NCBI RefSeq assembly: GCF_041296385.1
Contig: NC_091019.1
Location: forward strand, 7,773,264 to 7,837,263
DNA: 64,000 nt
Reading direction: 5' to 3'
Origin: Aphelocoma coerulescens
Taxonomy: Eukaryota; Chordata; Aves; Passeriformes; Corvidae
Below are positions 1 to 8,564 of this stretch, one piece after another. The notes beneath the pieces are model-generated. The model ran no database searches. It was given only the letters and a program-made list of their open reading frames with translations, and was not told the DNA's origin. Made by a program: the position numbers and the translations under genes. Numbering within the stretch: the stretch's first letter is position 1; each line of letters begins with the position of its first letter.

Positions 1-480
1 CTGCCCTCAGCACTTTCCTTCTCAGCTCTAGGTACCATCCTAAGCCTTCCCTCTCCCAGAGTCAGGATCCAAAGACAACAGCACCAGGGACTGCTCACAC
101 ACTAAAGGCACCAGGAAAAAAGGGTCACAAGCTTGGCCTTTGCATTCCTGCTGAAAGCTCAACAGCTCTAACCCAGAGAACTGTCTGTTGGGAAAAGCCT
201 TTAAAATCCCTAAGAGCACCTCATGAGCGCATCCAAACCTGCTTTCCTTGCCAAAGAGAGCAACTACAAGCCTATCTCCAAAGAAACAGCATCCCCTCCT
301 CCAAAATACAACATATCCAGGGACTGATACACCTCTAGTATTGAATATGTCCAACAATTGCCCCTACACAGAAGGGGCCAGGAGAGAAATATCTCACTGG
401 GCTATTCCTCCCCATGGTACCTTAACATCTGCTCCACCAACACTGGCTCTATGTCCTTACCTTCCCAAGGAAAGGCACTG
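1..480. repeat. Module A, right part (window starts inside it)
   Basis: A/C-rich, purine-poor top strand with no recognisable gene or transposon. A 106-codon open frame on the minus strand (40-357) and short plus-strand frames exist, but none resembles a known protein and all are repeated in every unit. The hexamer-length variant near 391 is the short form (one TC fewer). Confidence 0.7.
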
Positions 481-1813
481 CAAGTCCCTTGGCCTTGCCT
501 TGCCTTCAGTGCCTTGCCTAGTTTTTCCTAAGCTACCCTTGCTTTGCTTCCTTTGCCTACGTCTCGCACTACCTACAACTTGCTGGCTTTGCCCTGCCTA
601 CCACTCTTTACCTTGCCTTCCATGCAGGCAAGGCACTGCAAACCAAGTGCAGGCAATTGCAGGCAAGTCAAGCAAGAGGTAGGCAAGGCCAGAGCAGTGA
701 GGGGGAAATAAATGGAGTGGTAGGCAAGAGAAGGCCCAGAAGTTAGAGGCAAGGCTTGCCTCTAGGAGGAAGGAAAGTCCACTGATGGGTAGGCCAGGCA
801 GAAACAAGAAGGGCTCGGCAAGCCAAGGCCCTGGAGGAAAGCAGTAGGCAGGTCAAGGGTGTGGCACGGGCATGCAAGGGAATGCAAGGCTACGGAGGGC
901 TAGCAGGGCAAGGCAAGGAAACTGTTGCGTTGCCAAGGCAAGGCGAGGCAAGGCAGGTGAGAAGTACATTCAAGGACTTCTGGTACACAAAAGTGGCTAG
1001 GCCCAACTGCTCTGTGTGGCCTTGATCCTGTGTGAGTCATCTCTAATCTGCACCTAAGAGACTTGAGCTACCTGCTTTCCTTTGTATGCAAAAGAACTCT
1101 CCTTCTGGTCCCGGAGCTCAAGGGCAAAATGTGAATTGCCCTTCCAAGATTCAAGACATGCAAAGATTGGTCCCAGACAAAGGCTGCCCGTATAGATGAG
1201 TGTGGCAACATGTGTCCTTGCCTGGTCTTCCTCTCATGTGATCCTGAAACACCGGAGATACTTGAGAGCCTTGAGATTCCTAGGAGGAGCAGAAAGGGCA
1301 GGGCAAGGCCCAGAAATGTCATTGAAAAGGGGTCTTGAATTCCAGGTGGGGGAGGGGTGAGCAAGGTAATGGAAGGCAAGGGGTTCAAGGGCAAGGCAAG
1401 GCAAGTGGTGGCTTGGCGAGGTGAGGCAAGGCAATGAGGGTCCTAGAAGGAAAAGAAAAGGTAAGGCCAGACCTAGATGACTGTGAAAGGAAGTCAGGTG
1501 GGGGATGGGTGAGCAAGTCAATGCAAGGCAATGGAGAAAAGGCAGGTAGAGGGAAGGCTACAGAGGGGGCAGGAAGGAAATGCAAGGCATGGGGAAGCAT
1601 GTGAGGAGTGGGTGCTGCCAGCCCGCTGGGACGGTGGGGGCAGGGCAGCTGAGAGTGGCATGGTAGGGATATGGAGGCGGGGGTTAGTGGGGGGGGGGGG
1701 GGGGGTGTGCAGCAGAGTGCAGGGTAAGTGCAGGTGTGTGTGTGCATATACGGGGGTTTTTTTCCAGGTGCTGTGCCGGGGGGAGCCGTCCCACCTCCAA
1801 GAAGGTGTGGGAG
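481..1813. repeat. Module B: degenerate GGCAAGG minisatellite ending in a poly-G run (U1)
   Basis: The motif appears as CCTTGCC from about 483 to 624 and then flips to GGCAAGG/AGGCAAGG from about 626 to 1580. The switch is a near-palindrome at about 613-636, so the two strands can pair across it. Copies are imperfect and irregularly spaced, with non-repetitive stretches (for example 965-1260). The right end is very G-rich and includes an uninterrupted run of 17 G at 1689-1705, then GTGTGTGTG. The proline- and leucine-rich minus-strand frames here are simply the complement of G-rich sequence. Confidence 0.85.
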
Positions 1814-2253
1814 TGAAAGGAGTAAGATGGATGTGTCTTTACAAACAGACTGTGTGAATCCACTCTTAGACAAGGCTAGCATAGAGCAGTAACAGATAGG
1901 GAAGTAATAGAAGAAAGTATTAGTTTTAGAAACTGTTACTAATCAACAGAGACTGTTGCTCAGCCAAGGCCCTGTTAAATTCCTGAACCTAGAGCAAGGC
2001 AACAAAGGCTTAATAGAATTAGGAATAGTTTCTTCTTCCTCCTTTTCTATACCAAAAGGGGGGTGCATATTACATGGGGGCATAGAGTAGGCAATTCAGG
2101 AAGTCTTTACCTCCTGAGTACCTCAGCCAAAGGGGAAAAGGAAGAGGGTGCTGGGGCCGGGAACTTGGCATAAAAAGGGAGCTGCATCCTACATCTGTTT
2201 GAGAGACCCCATGGGAAAAGCCCCATGGACTCTCCCTGTAGTCGAAGAATGTT
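1814..2253 (+). mobile_element. Hybrid solo LTR (U1), 5'-type left and 3'-type right
   Basis: The sequence starts TGAAAGGAG, a typical retroviral LTR start. From 1814 to 2131 it matches the 5' LTRs of U5 to U9 (for example CAGCCAAAGGGG). From 2153 it matches their 3' LTRs (GGGGCCGGGAACTTGG instead of ATGGCTGGGAACTTAG). The 21 shared bases 2132-2152 contain the switch. This is what homologous recombination between the two LTRs of an env-bearing unit would leave, with the 2.3-kb interior deleted. The right end lacks the last 22 bp of a full LTR and meets the inverted satellite piece at 2258. Confidence 0.9.
2169..2177 (+). promoter_or_regulatory. TATA-like box of the LTR (U1 copy)
   Basis: The LTR contains CATAAAAAG about 80 bp before its right end, following a GC-rich stretch. 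A start site 25-30 bp downstream would lie near 2195-2205, so a transcript would enter the fold-back beginning at 2258. The 3'-type box occurs at the same place in U2 to U4 and in the 3' LTRs. The 5' LTRs of U5 to U9 carry CATAAAATG. No transcription evidence is available here. Confidence 0.4.
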
Positions 2254-2257
2254 ATAT

Positions 2258-2692
2258 CCTTCTCAGCGAGACGTACCGTCACATTTATGCACTCTCGCAG
2301 CTCCGTTGCCCACTTGCAGCAGCTGCTGCTACCGAAGCAAAAGGCTCCAGAAGTAAAAGCCACTGCTGGGCTGCACGTTCCCTCTGCCTCACGTAAAGCA
2401 GCAGAAACTGGCCGCTGCACTCTGTCCTTCCATTCTCTGCCGCACCTGCCACTGTCATCTCTGCGTCTCCAAGCATAAACCTGGGCACAAATGCTTTCCG
2501 GGGAAAGCTGGAAGAGAAATAGGTAGCAGCACAAGTAGCCAGTTTCTGCTGCTTTACGTGAGGCAGAGGGAACGTGCAGCCCAGCAGTGGCTTTTACTTC
2601 TGGAGCCTTTTGCTTCGGTAGCAGCAGCTGCTGCAAGTGGGCAACGGAGCTGCGAGAGTGCATAAATGTGACGGTACGTCTCGCTGAGAAGG
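2258..2692. repeat. Fold-back: perfect 154-bp inverted repeat with 127-bp spacer (U1)
   Basis: Left arm 2258-2411 is the exact reverse complement of right arm 2539-2692; I compared them base by base. The spacer 2412-2538 is the reverse complement of 3879-4005, so 2258-2538 as a whole (281 bp) is an inverted copy of 3879-4159, which spans the end of D1 and the start of D2. The transcript would form a stem far longer than a microRNA precursor. The left arm begins 4 bp after the LTR remnant. Confidence 0.95.
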
Positions 2693-4005
2693 AAGCTGCC
2701 GAGCCGCAGCGTGTTGTGCTCAGTTTCGAGGCTCCTTGGAGGAGGGGGGTACTCGAAGAACGCCTTCTTTCTGGACGCGTCCTTCTGGGTGTGCTCAAGC
2801 TGCATGGAGTCGGCAGCACTGAAGGTTGAAGGACCTGTTTCTGGCCCGGTTGTGTGCTGGAGTGCAAGGGCTGCGCCTTCCTTTCTGAAGCAGCCAGAGC
2901 GTTCTCAGCTGAATCTGCTTGTGAAGCAGCTCTCGGCTGGACATTTGCAATTCGCTCCACTGGCTACATGAAGCCGGTGCCCAGCTGCTTCGTTCTTCGC
3001 CGCCTGTGCTCCGGGCAGAACGGAAGCCCAGCGAGGGCTTGGAGCTTTGCCGCTCTTCCGCGTGAACACTGCACGCAGCCACGGTGTGCCGTGCACGGCT
3101 TTTGCTCAGCTCGACGTGCAATCATTGTCTTGCTGTTTCCCAGAGTCGAAAGTGTCCGTGCAGCTCTCTCGCTCAGCGACATGCGTCAGGAGAGAAGCAC
3201 TTGCTGCATAAGCCTTTCGCCGGCCAAGACTTTCAGCACAGCACCACCACTCGGGCAAGGAGGAGGAGGAGGAGGAGGAGAAAGGAAGACCATCTTTGCG
3301 TCCTGGCCCGTTCTTCTGTGCGAGACGCCTCGCCGCGTCTTCGCTGCCTGCAAGGCTGTAAGGTTCGCGCTGGTACTTGGAAGTGAGAAGGCAGGTGCGG
3401 AGAGCACCGCGATCTGACGGCGCTGTGCAGGCTGTAAAGGAAGGACGGGCTGCCGCTGGAATGGGGTGCAAATGCGGGTTTCCACGCGTCGAGGGTGAGC
3501 TCTGGGTGAGCTTGTCGACCTAAAACTGTTCTCTGTGCCAGACGGAGCGGAGAACCTTTCCCTTTACATTTGGACGACAAGAAAGACCCAGTGTGCTGGT
3601 GTATGTCGCTGCGAGGGAAAGTGCATAGGCCAGGGCGTGTTCCGGCAGAAGCAGTCGGCTGGAGCATTTCGCTGCGGGCACAATGCTCTTGTGCGAGAAG
3701 TAGAGGACGCTTCGACTCCGGCAGAATGAAAGCGCGACCGTGGTACGGAGAGCGTAGGAATGAAGGCAGAGCCCCGAGCTGCTGTGCGCATCGCACAGGC
3801 TGCAAGGGGAAGCGTGGCCGTCACTCGCTTCTTTGCGGACTCACGTTAGCAGTTGAAACCAGGAAGTTCCACTTGCAGCTACTTGTGCTGCTACCTATTT
3901 CTCTTCCAGCTTTCCCCGGAAAGCATTTGTGCCCAGGTTTATGCTTGGAGACGCAGAGATGACAGTGGCAGGTGCGGCAGAGAATGGAAGGACAGAGTGC
4001 AGCGG
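2539..4005. repeat. Satellite monomer D1 (U1), 1467 bp
   Basis: CpG-rich sequence whose first ~612 bp recur exactly at 4006-4617. The remainder has a diverged counterpart in D2. It holds an AGG microsatellite (3258-3280), a pyrimidine tract ending in CTTCCAG near 3890-3909, and two related internal segments around 3374 and 3743. Frames of 60-190 codons exist on both strands but overlap each other and resemble nothing I know, so I treat D1 as non-coding. It has C in GCGACATGCG at about 3179 where other D1 copies have A. Confidence 0.9.
3258..3280. repeat. AGG microsatellite in D1 (U1; equivalents in U6 to U9)
   Basis: Seven AGG plus AG in U1. Equivalents: seven in U6 (34702-34724), six in U7 (43764-43783), six in U8 (52824-52843), eight in U9 (61883-61908). 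Steps of exactly 3 bp account for the D1 length differences. Absent from D2, where the matching place reads GACAACGAGGAG. Confidence 0.9.
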
Positions 4006-5463
4006 CCAGTTTCTGCTGCTTTACGTGAGGCAGAGGGAACGTGCAGCCCAGCAGTGGCTTTTACTTCTGGAGCCTTTTGCTTCGGTAGCAGCAGCTGCTG
4101 CAAGTGGGCAACGGAGCTGCGAGAGTGCATAAATGTGACGGTACGTCTCGCTGAGAAGGAAGCTGCCGAGCCGCAGCGTGTTGTGCTCAGTTTCGAGGCT
4201 CCTTGGAGGAGGGGGGTACTCGAAGAACGCCTTCTTTCTGGACGCGTCCTTCTGGGTGTGCTCAAGCTGCATGGAGTCGGCAGCACTGAAGGTTGAAGGA
4301 CCTGTTTCTGGCCCGGTTGTGTGCTGGAGTGCAAGGGCTGCGCCTTCCTTTCTGAAGCAGCCAGAGCGTTCTCAGCTGAATCTGCTTGTGAAGCAGCTCT
4401 CGGCTGGACATTTGCAATTCGCTCCACTGGCTACATGAAGCCGGTGCCCAGCTGCTTCGTTCTTCGCCGCCTGTGCTCCGGGCAGAACGGAAGCCCAGCG
4501 AGGGCTTGGAGCTTTGCCGCTCTTCCGCGTGAACACTGCACGCAGCCACGGTGTGCCGTGCACGGCTTTTGCTCAGCTCGACGTGCAATCATTGTCTTGC
4601 TGTTTCCCAGAGTCGAAATTGTCCGTGTAGCTCTCGCTCAGCAAAATGCGTCAGGAGAGAAGCACTTGCTGGATTAGCCTTTCGCTGGCCAAGACTTTCA
4701 ACACATCACCACAATGTGGGCGACAACGAGGAGAAAGGAAGAACATCTTTGCGTCCTGGCCCGTTCTTCTGTGCGAGATGCCTACCGGTGTCTTCGCTCC
4801 CTGCAAGGCTTTAAGGTGCACCATGGTACTTGGGAGTGAGAAGGCAGGTGCGGAGAGCACCGCGATCTGACAGCGCTGTGCAGGCTGTAAAGGAAAGAGG
4901 ATTACCACTGGAATGGGCTGTAAATATAAGTTTGTATAGGGACGGGGGCAATCTTTGGGCAAGCTCGTTGACCTAAAACTCTTCTGTGTGCGAGACTTAG
5001 CTGAGAATGTTTTCGTTAAGATTCAGAGCACAACACAGACAGAATGTAGATCTACCTAGCACTGAGAGGGAAAGTGCATAGCCCAGGCGTCTTTCGGCAG
5101 AAGCAGCCGCCTGGAGGGTTGCGCTGCCGGCACTGTGCTCTCTGTGCGAGAAGTAGACGACTGTTCGACTCTGGCAGAATGAAAGCGCGACAAGGGTACT
5201 TAAGAGGGTGAACGACGGCGCAGAGCACCGGGCTCGTGCATGCAGCATATAAGCTGAGAGAGGAGGGTAGCTGCCACTCGCCTACCTGCCGTATTCACAT
5301 TAGCTTTGGGAAGGAGAAAGCTCAGCGACAGCTACTTTTAGCTGTGCTGCTACCTATTCCTCTTCCAGCCCTCCGCTGAAACAATATCGCTGAACTTTAG
5401 GCTTCGAGATTCAGAAAACACAGTGGTCAATGGGGCGGAGAAGGGAAGTGCAGAGTGCAGCAT
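4006..5463. repeat. Satellite monomer D2 (U1), about 1458 bp
   Basis: The first ~612 bp equal D1. After about 4617 it aligns with D1 at roughly 80% by eye, for example the shared stretch TTTGCGTCCTGGCCCGTTCT near 4750, and lacks the AGG tract. In U1 the boundary region reads CCCAGAGTCGAAA...GTCAGGAG, partly D1-like, where all other D2 copies read CACAGATTCTAAA...GTCAAGAG. A TATA-like GCATATAAGC lies near 5244. No coding potential I trust. Confidence 0.87.
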
Positions 5464-6220
5464 GGGGTGGCTTTACGTGAAGCAAGGGGAAGGCGCAGCC
5501 CAGCATTGGCTTTTTCTTATAGTTCTTTTCTTCAGGAGAGTAGCTTGCAACCAAGATAGCTTGCAACCGAGCTGTGAGAGCCCACAATGGGATGGCATGT
5601 CTGTCAGAGAAGTAAGCTAGAGTGCTGCAGACTGCTGTGCACAGTTTTAATGCTGCTGTAAGGTTTTTTTGAAACGTCTTCTGCCCTGACTTTCCCATCT
5701 CTGTGAGCTCTAGCTGCTTGAACCTGGGCACACCGAAGTTGTGTGGAAGTGATTGCACTGCGAGTATCAAGTGTTCCAGAGAAGAAGGAAAGTCAACAAA
5801 TGCTTTCTCTCCTGGCACATCTCTCAGTCCGAACTGCGGCTGGAAAAGCTGCACTGCAAGGGTGAACTTACCCACTTTGACAGAATGTGATGATGCTCTA
5901 TATATATATTTGCGAAGGAAAATGCTGGTCACTGGTATGTTTTGCTTAGTTTACAGATTTTAGAGGGACTATGAAGGCCAACGCCTTGTTCTAGCATTTG
6001 TTCCCTGCGTGCAGAAGCAGCTGCTGGATGTTTGGAAGGGGTTTGGGATCCGCGAGAGGTGGAGAGATGGTACATAGAGCTTGAAGGAAAGTGCATAGCT
6101 CCAGGACCTTTGATGCAGTTCAATGGGTGCGAGTTACATGTTGAGCATTTTCATGATGGCACAGAAAAGGTTCTGAAAGAAAGAGGCCATGCTGGAACTG
6201 CCTTTACTTTTGCCGCTTAG
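5464..6220. repeat. Monomer D3: strongly diverged, shortened satellite copy (U1)
   Basis: The left end aligns with the start of D1 (GGCTTTACGTGAAGCAAGGG against GCTTTACGTGAGGCAGAGGG; both then read CGCAGCCCAGCA or TGCAGCCCAGCA). Similarity then fades, returning as GGAAAGTGCATAG near 6090, which D1 has near 3617. Contains a short TA run near 5898. A 173-codon minus frame (5411-5932) crosses the D2/D3 boundary and resembles no known protein. Marker base at 5662 is G. Confidence 0.65.
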
Positions 6221-7231
6221 AAACTGCACAGCCAACAATGAAAAGATTCCTCTTGCTTCCCCGCTATGCATAGGAACACATTCTTTTACGTCTCCAAGAG
6301 GCAGACTGCACAGCGGAGTTCTTCCACCAACTGCTCCCACACGACTGGGGCCGTGCCAATGAAGCACTTGGCTTTTTCCTGGGCACTGTCAGCACTCATC
6401 GCAACAACCACACGATGGCACTGACGACTTGCCAAAGAAGGAAACGCACCTTTCGCTGCTCAAAACCACCCCAAGGGCAGAGGCAAGTTAGAAACGTCCC
6501 TGCACTCAAATCAACGGTGTCAGAACAAAAAGTTTTCCTGAATCTTCCCCTTCCAAGAGCAGACTCTTTTTTGCACCACACTCCAAGAGCCAGACAAACC
6601 TCTTTGCCCAAACAAATCTTTTCTCTCTGGCAGAGTCCACCTACCAACTTGAAACCATCTGGCAAAAACAGAGCTCACAACAGTGCCAGCTGAGAAAGCT
6701 CTTGCTGCCTACAACTTCAACTGCACCCCTCAAACTAGCAGCGCACACGCTGCCCTCAGCACTTTCCTTCTCAGCTCTAGGTACCATCCTAAGCCTTCCC
6801 TCTCCCAGAGTCAGGATCCAAAGACAACAGCACCAGGGACTGCTCACACACTAAAGGCACCAGGAAAAAAGGGTCACAAGCTTGGCCTTTGCATTCCTGC
6901 TGAAAGCTCAACAGCTCTAACCCAGAGAACTGTCTGTTGGGAAAAGCCTTTAAAATCCCTAAGAGCACCTCATGAGCGCATCCAAACCTGCTTTCCTTGC
7001 CAAAGAGAGCAACTACAAGCCTATCTCCAAAGAAACAGCATCCCCTCCTCCAAAATACAACATATCCAGGGACTGATACACCTCTAGTATTGAATATGTC
7101 CAACAATTGCCCCTACACAGAAGGGGCCAGGAGAGAAATATCTCTCACTGGGCTATTCCTCCCCATGGTACCTTAACATCTGCTCCACCAACACTGGCTC
7201 TATGTCCTTACCTTCCCAAGGAAAGGCACTG
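6221..7231. repeat. Module A between U1 and U2
   Basis: About 1.0 kb between D3 and the minisatellite. Strand composition is strongly skewed (A and C on the plus strand). It contains a 134-codon plus frame (6683-7087) overlapped by a minus frame. I recognise no protein, promoter or transposon end here. Long TC form near 7141. Confidence 0.7.
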
Positions 7232-8564
7232 CAAGTCCCTTGGCCTTGCCTTGCCTTCAGTGCCTTGCCTAGTTTTTCCTAAGCTACCCTTGCTTTGCTT
7301 CCTTTGCCTACGTCTCGCACTACCTACAACTTGCTGGCTTTGCCCTGCCTACCACTCTTTACCTTGCCTTCCATGCAGGCAAGGCACTGCAAACCAAGTG
7401 CAGGCAATTGCAGGCAAGTCAAGCAAGAGGTAGGCAAGGCCAGAGCAGTGAGGGGGAAATAAATGGAGTGGTAGGCAAGAGAAGGCCCAGAAGTTAGAGG
7501 CAAGGCTTGCCTCTAGGAGGAAGGAAAGTCCACTGATGGGTAGGCCAGGCAGAAACAAGAAGGGCTCGGCAAGCCAAGGCCCTGGAGGAAAGCAGTAGGC
7601 AGGTCAAGGGTGTGGCACGGGCATGCAAGGGAATGCAAGGCTACGGAGGGCTAGCAGGGCAAGGCAAGGAAACTGTTGCGTTGCCAAGGCAAGGCGAGGC
7701 AAGGCAGGTGAGAAGTACATTCAAGGACTTCTGGTACACAAAAGTGGCTAGGCCCAACTGCTCTGTGTGGCCTTGATCCTGTGTGAGTCATCTCTAATCT
7801 GCACCTAAGAGACTTGAGCTACCTGCTTTCCTTTGTATGCAAAAGAACTCTCCTTCTGGTCCCGGAGCTCAAGGGCAAAATGTGAATTGCCCTTCCAAGA
7901 TTCAAGACATGCAAAGATTGGTCCCAGACAAAGGCTGCCCGTATAGATGAGTGTGGCAACATGTGTCCTTGCCTGGTCTTCCTCTCATGTGATCCTGAAA
8001 CACCGGAGATACTTGAGAGCCTTGAGATTCCTAGGAGGAGCAGAAAGGGCAGGGCAAGGCCCAGAAATGTCATTGAAAAGGGGTCTTGAATTCCAGGTGG
8101 GGGAGGGGTGAGCAAGGTAATGGAAGGCAAGGGGTTCAAGGGCAAGGCAAGGCAAGTGGTGGCTTGGCGAGGTGAGGCAAGGCAATGAGGGTCCTAGAAG
8201 GAAAAGAAAAGGTAAGGCCAGACCTAGATGACTGTGAAAGGAAGTCAGGTGGGGGATGGGTGAGCAAGTCAATGCAAGGCAATGGAGAAAAGGCAGGTAG
8301 AGGGAAGGCTACAGAGGGGGCAGGAAGGAAATGCAAGGCATGGGGAAGCATGTGAGGAGTGGGTGCTGCCAGCCCGCTGGGACGGTGGGGGCAGGGCAGC
8401 TGAGAGTGGCATGGTAGGGATATGGAGGCGGGGGTTAGTGTGGGGGGGGGGGGGGGTGTGCAGCAGAGTGCAGGGTAAGTGCAGGTGTGTGTGTGCATAT
8501 ACGGGGGTTTTTTTCCAGGTGCTGTGCCAGGGGGAGCCGTCCCACCTCCAAGAAGGTGTGGGAG
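7232..8564. repeat. Module B (U2)
   Basis: Poly-G run of 15 at 8442-8456, preceded by GTGT rather than GT. Confidence 0.85.

Larger units (their letters stand above)
2070..2960 (-). other. Longest open frame of the array (296 codons), probably not a gene
   Basis: A minus-strand frame running from D1 through both fold-back arms into the antisense of the LTR. Because it crosses a perfect inverted repeat, one segment of it is the conceptual translation of a strand that is also read, on the other strand, by plus-strand frames. Counterparts lie at 8821-9711, 14107-14997, 19392-20282, 33514-34404, 42576-43466, 51636-52526 and 60695-61585, with a shortened form (204 codons) at 26990-27604 in U5. 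The last ~10 residues differ between hybrid and 3' LTRs. Its persistence reflects recent copying, and it has no recognisable domain. I would not annotate it as coding without RNA or peptide evidence. Confidence 0.25.
1..6749. repeat. Unit U1 (6.75 kb: hybrid LTR, D1 and D2 both present)
   Basis: This unit lost env through an LTR-LTR exchange but kept both satellite monomers. Its poly-G context (GTG before the run) and its CCGGGGGG marker match U6 and U7 rather than its neighbours U2 to U5. Its D2 carries a D1-like patch at about 4605-4650 seen in no other unit. Confidence 0.95.

Noticed and set aside
1531..1857. Proline-rich or glycine-rich proteins from the minisatellite region
   Set aside because: These frames are translations of G-rich simple sequence. 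Their ends change with the length of the poly-G run from unit to unit.
2258..2692. MicroRNA precursor or inverted-repeat transposon (MITE)
   Set aside because: The stem is 154 bp, far longer than a microRNA hairpin, and the arms are a shifted inverted copy of the neighbouring satellite without target-site duplication, so it is not a transposon terminal repeat.
2854..3417. 187-codon plus-strand frame in D1 as a gene
   Set aside because: It overlaps long frames on the opposite strand, spans the AGG microsatellite (hence 186-188 codons), and has no counterpart frame of that length in D2 despite shared ancestry.
3890..3910. A real splice acceptor at the pyrimidine tract ending in CTTCCAG
   Set aside because: It looks acceptor-like and has a D2 counterpart near 5350-5370, but there is no supported exon on either side and no transcript evidence.
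5898..5911. Short TA run as an origin or promoter element
   Set aside because: Too short and without supporting context; it is probably a small microsatellite.
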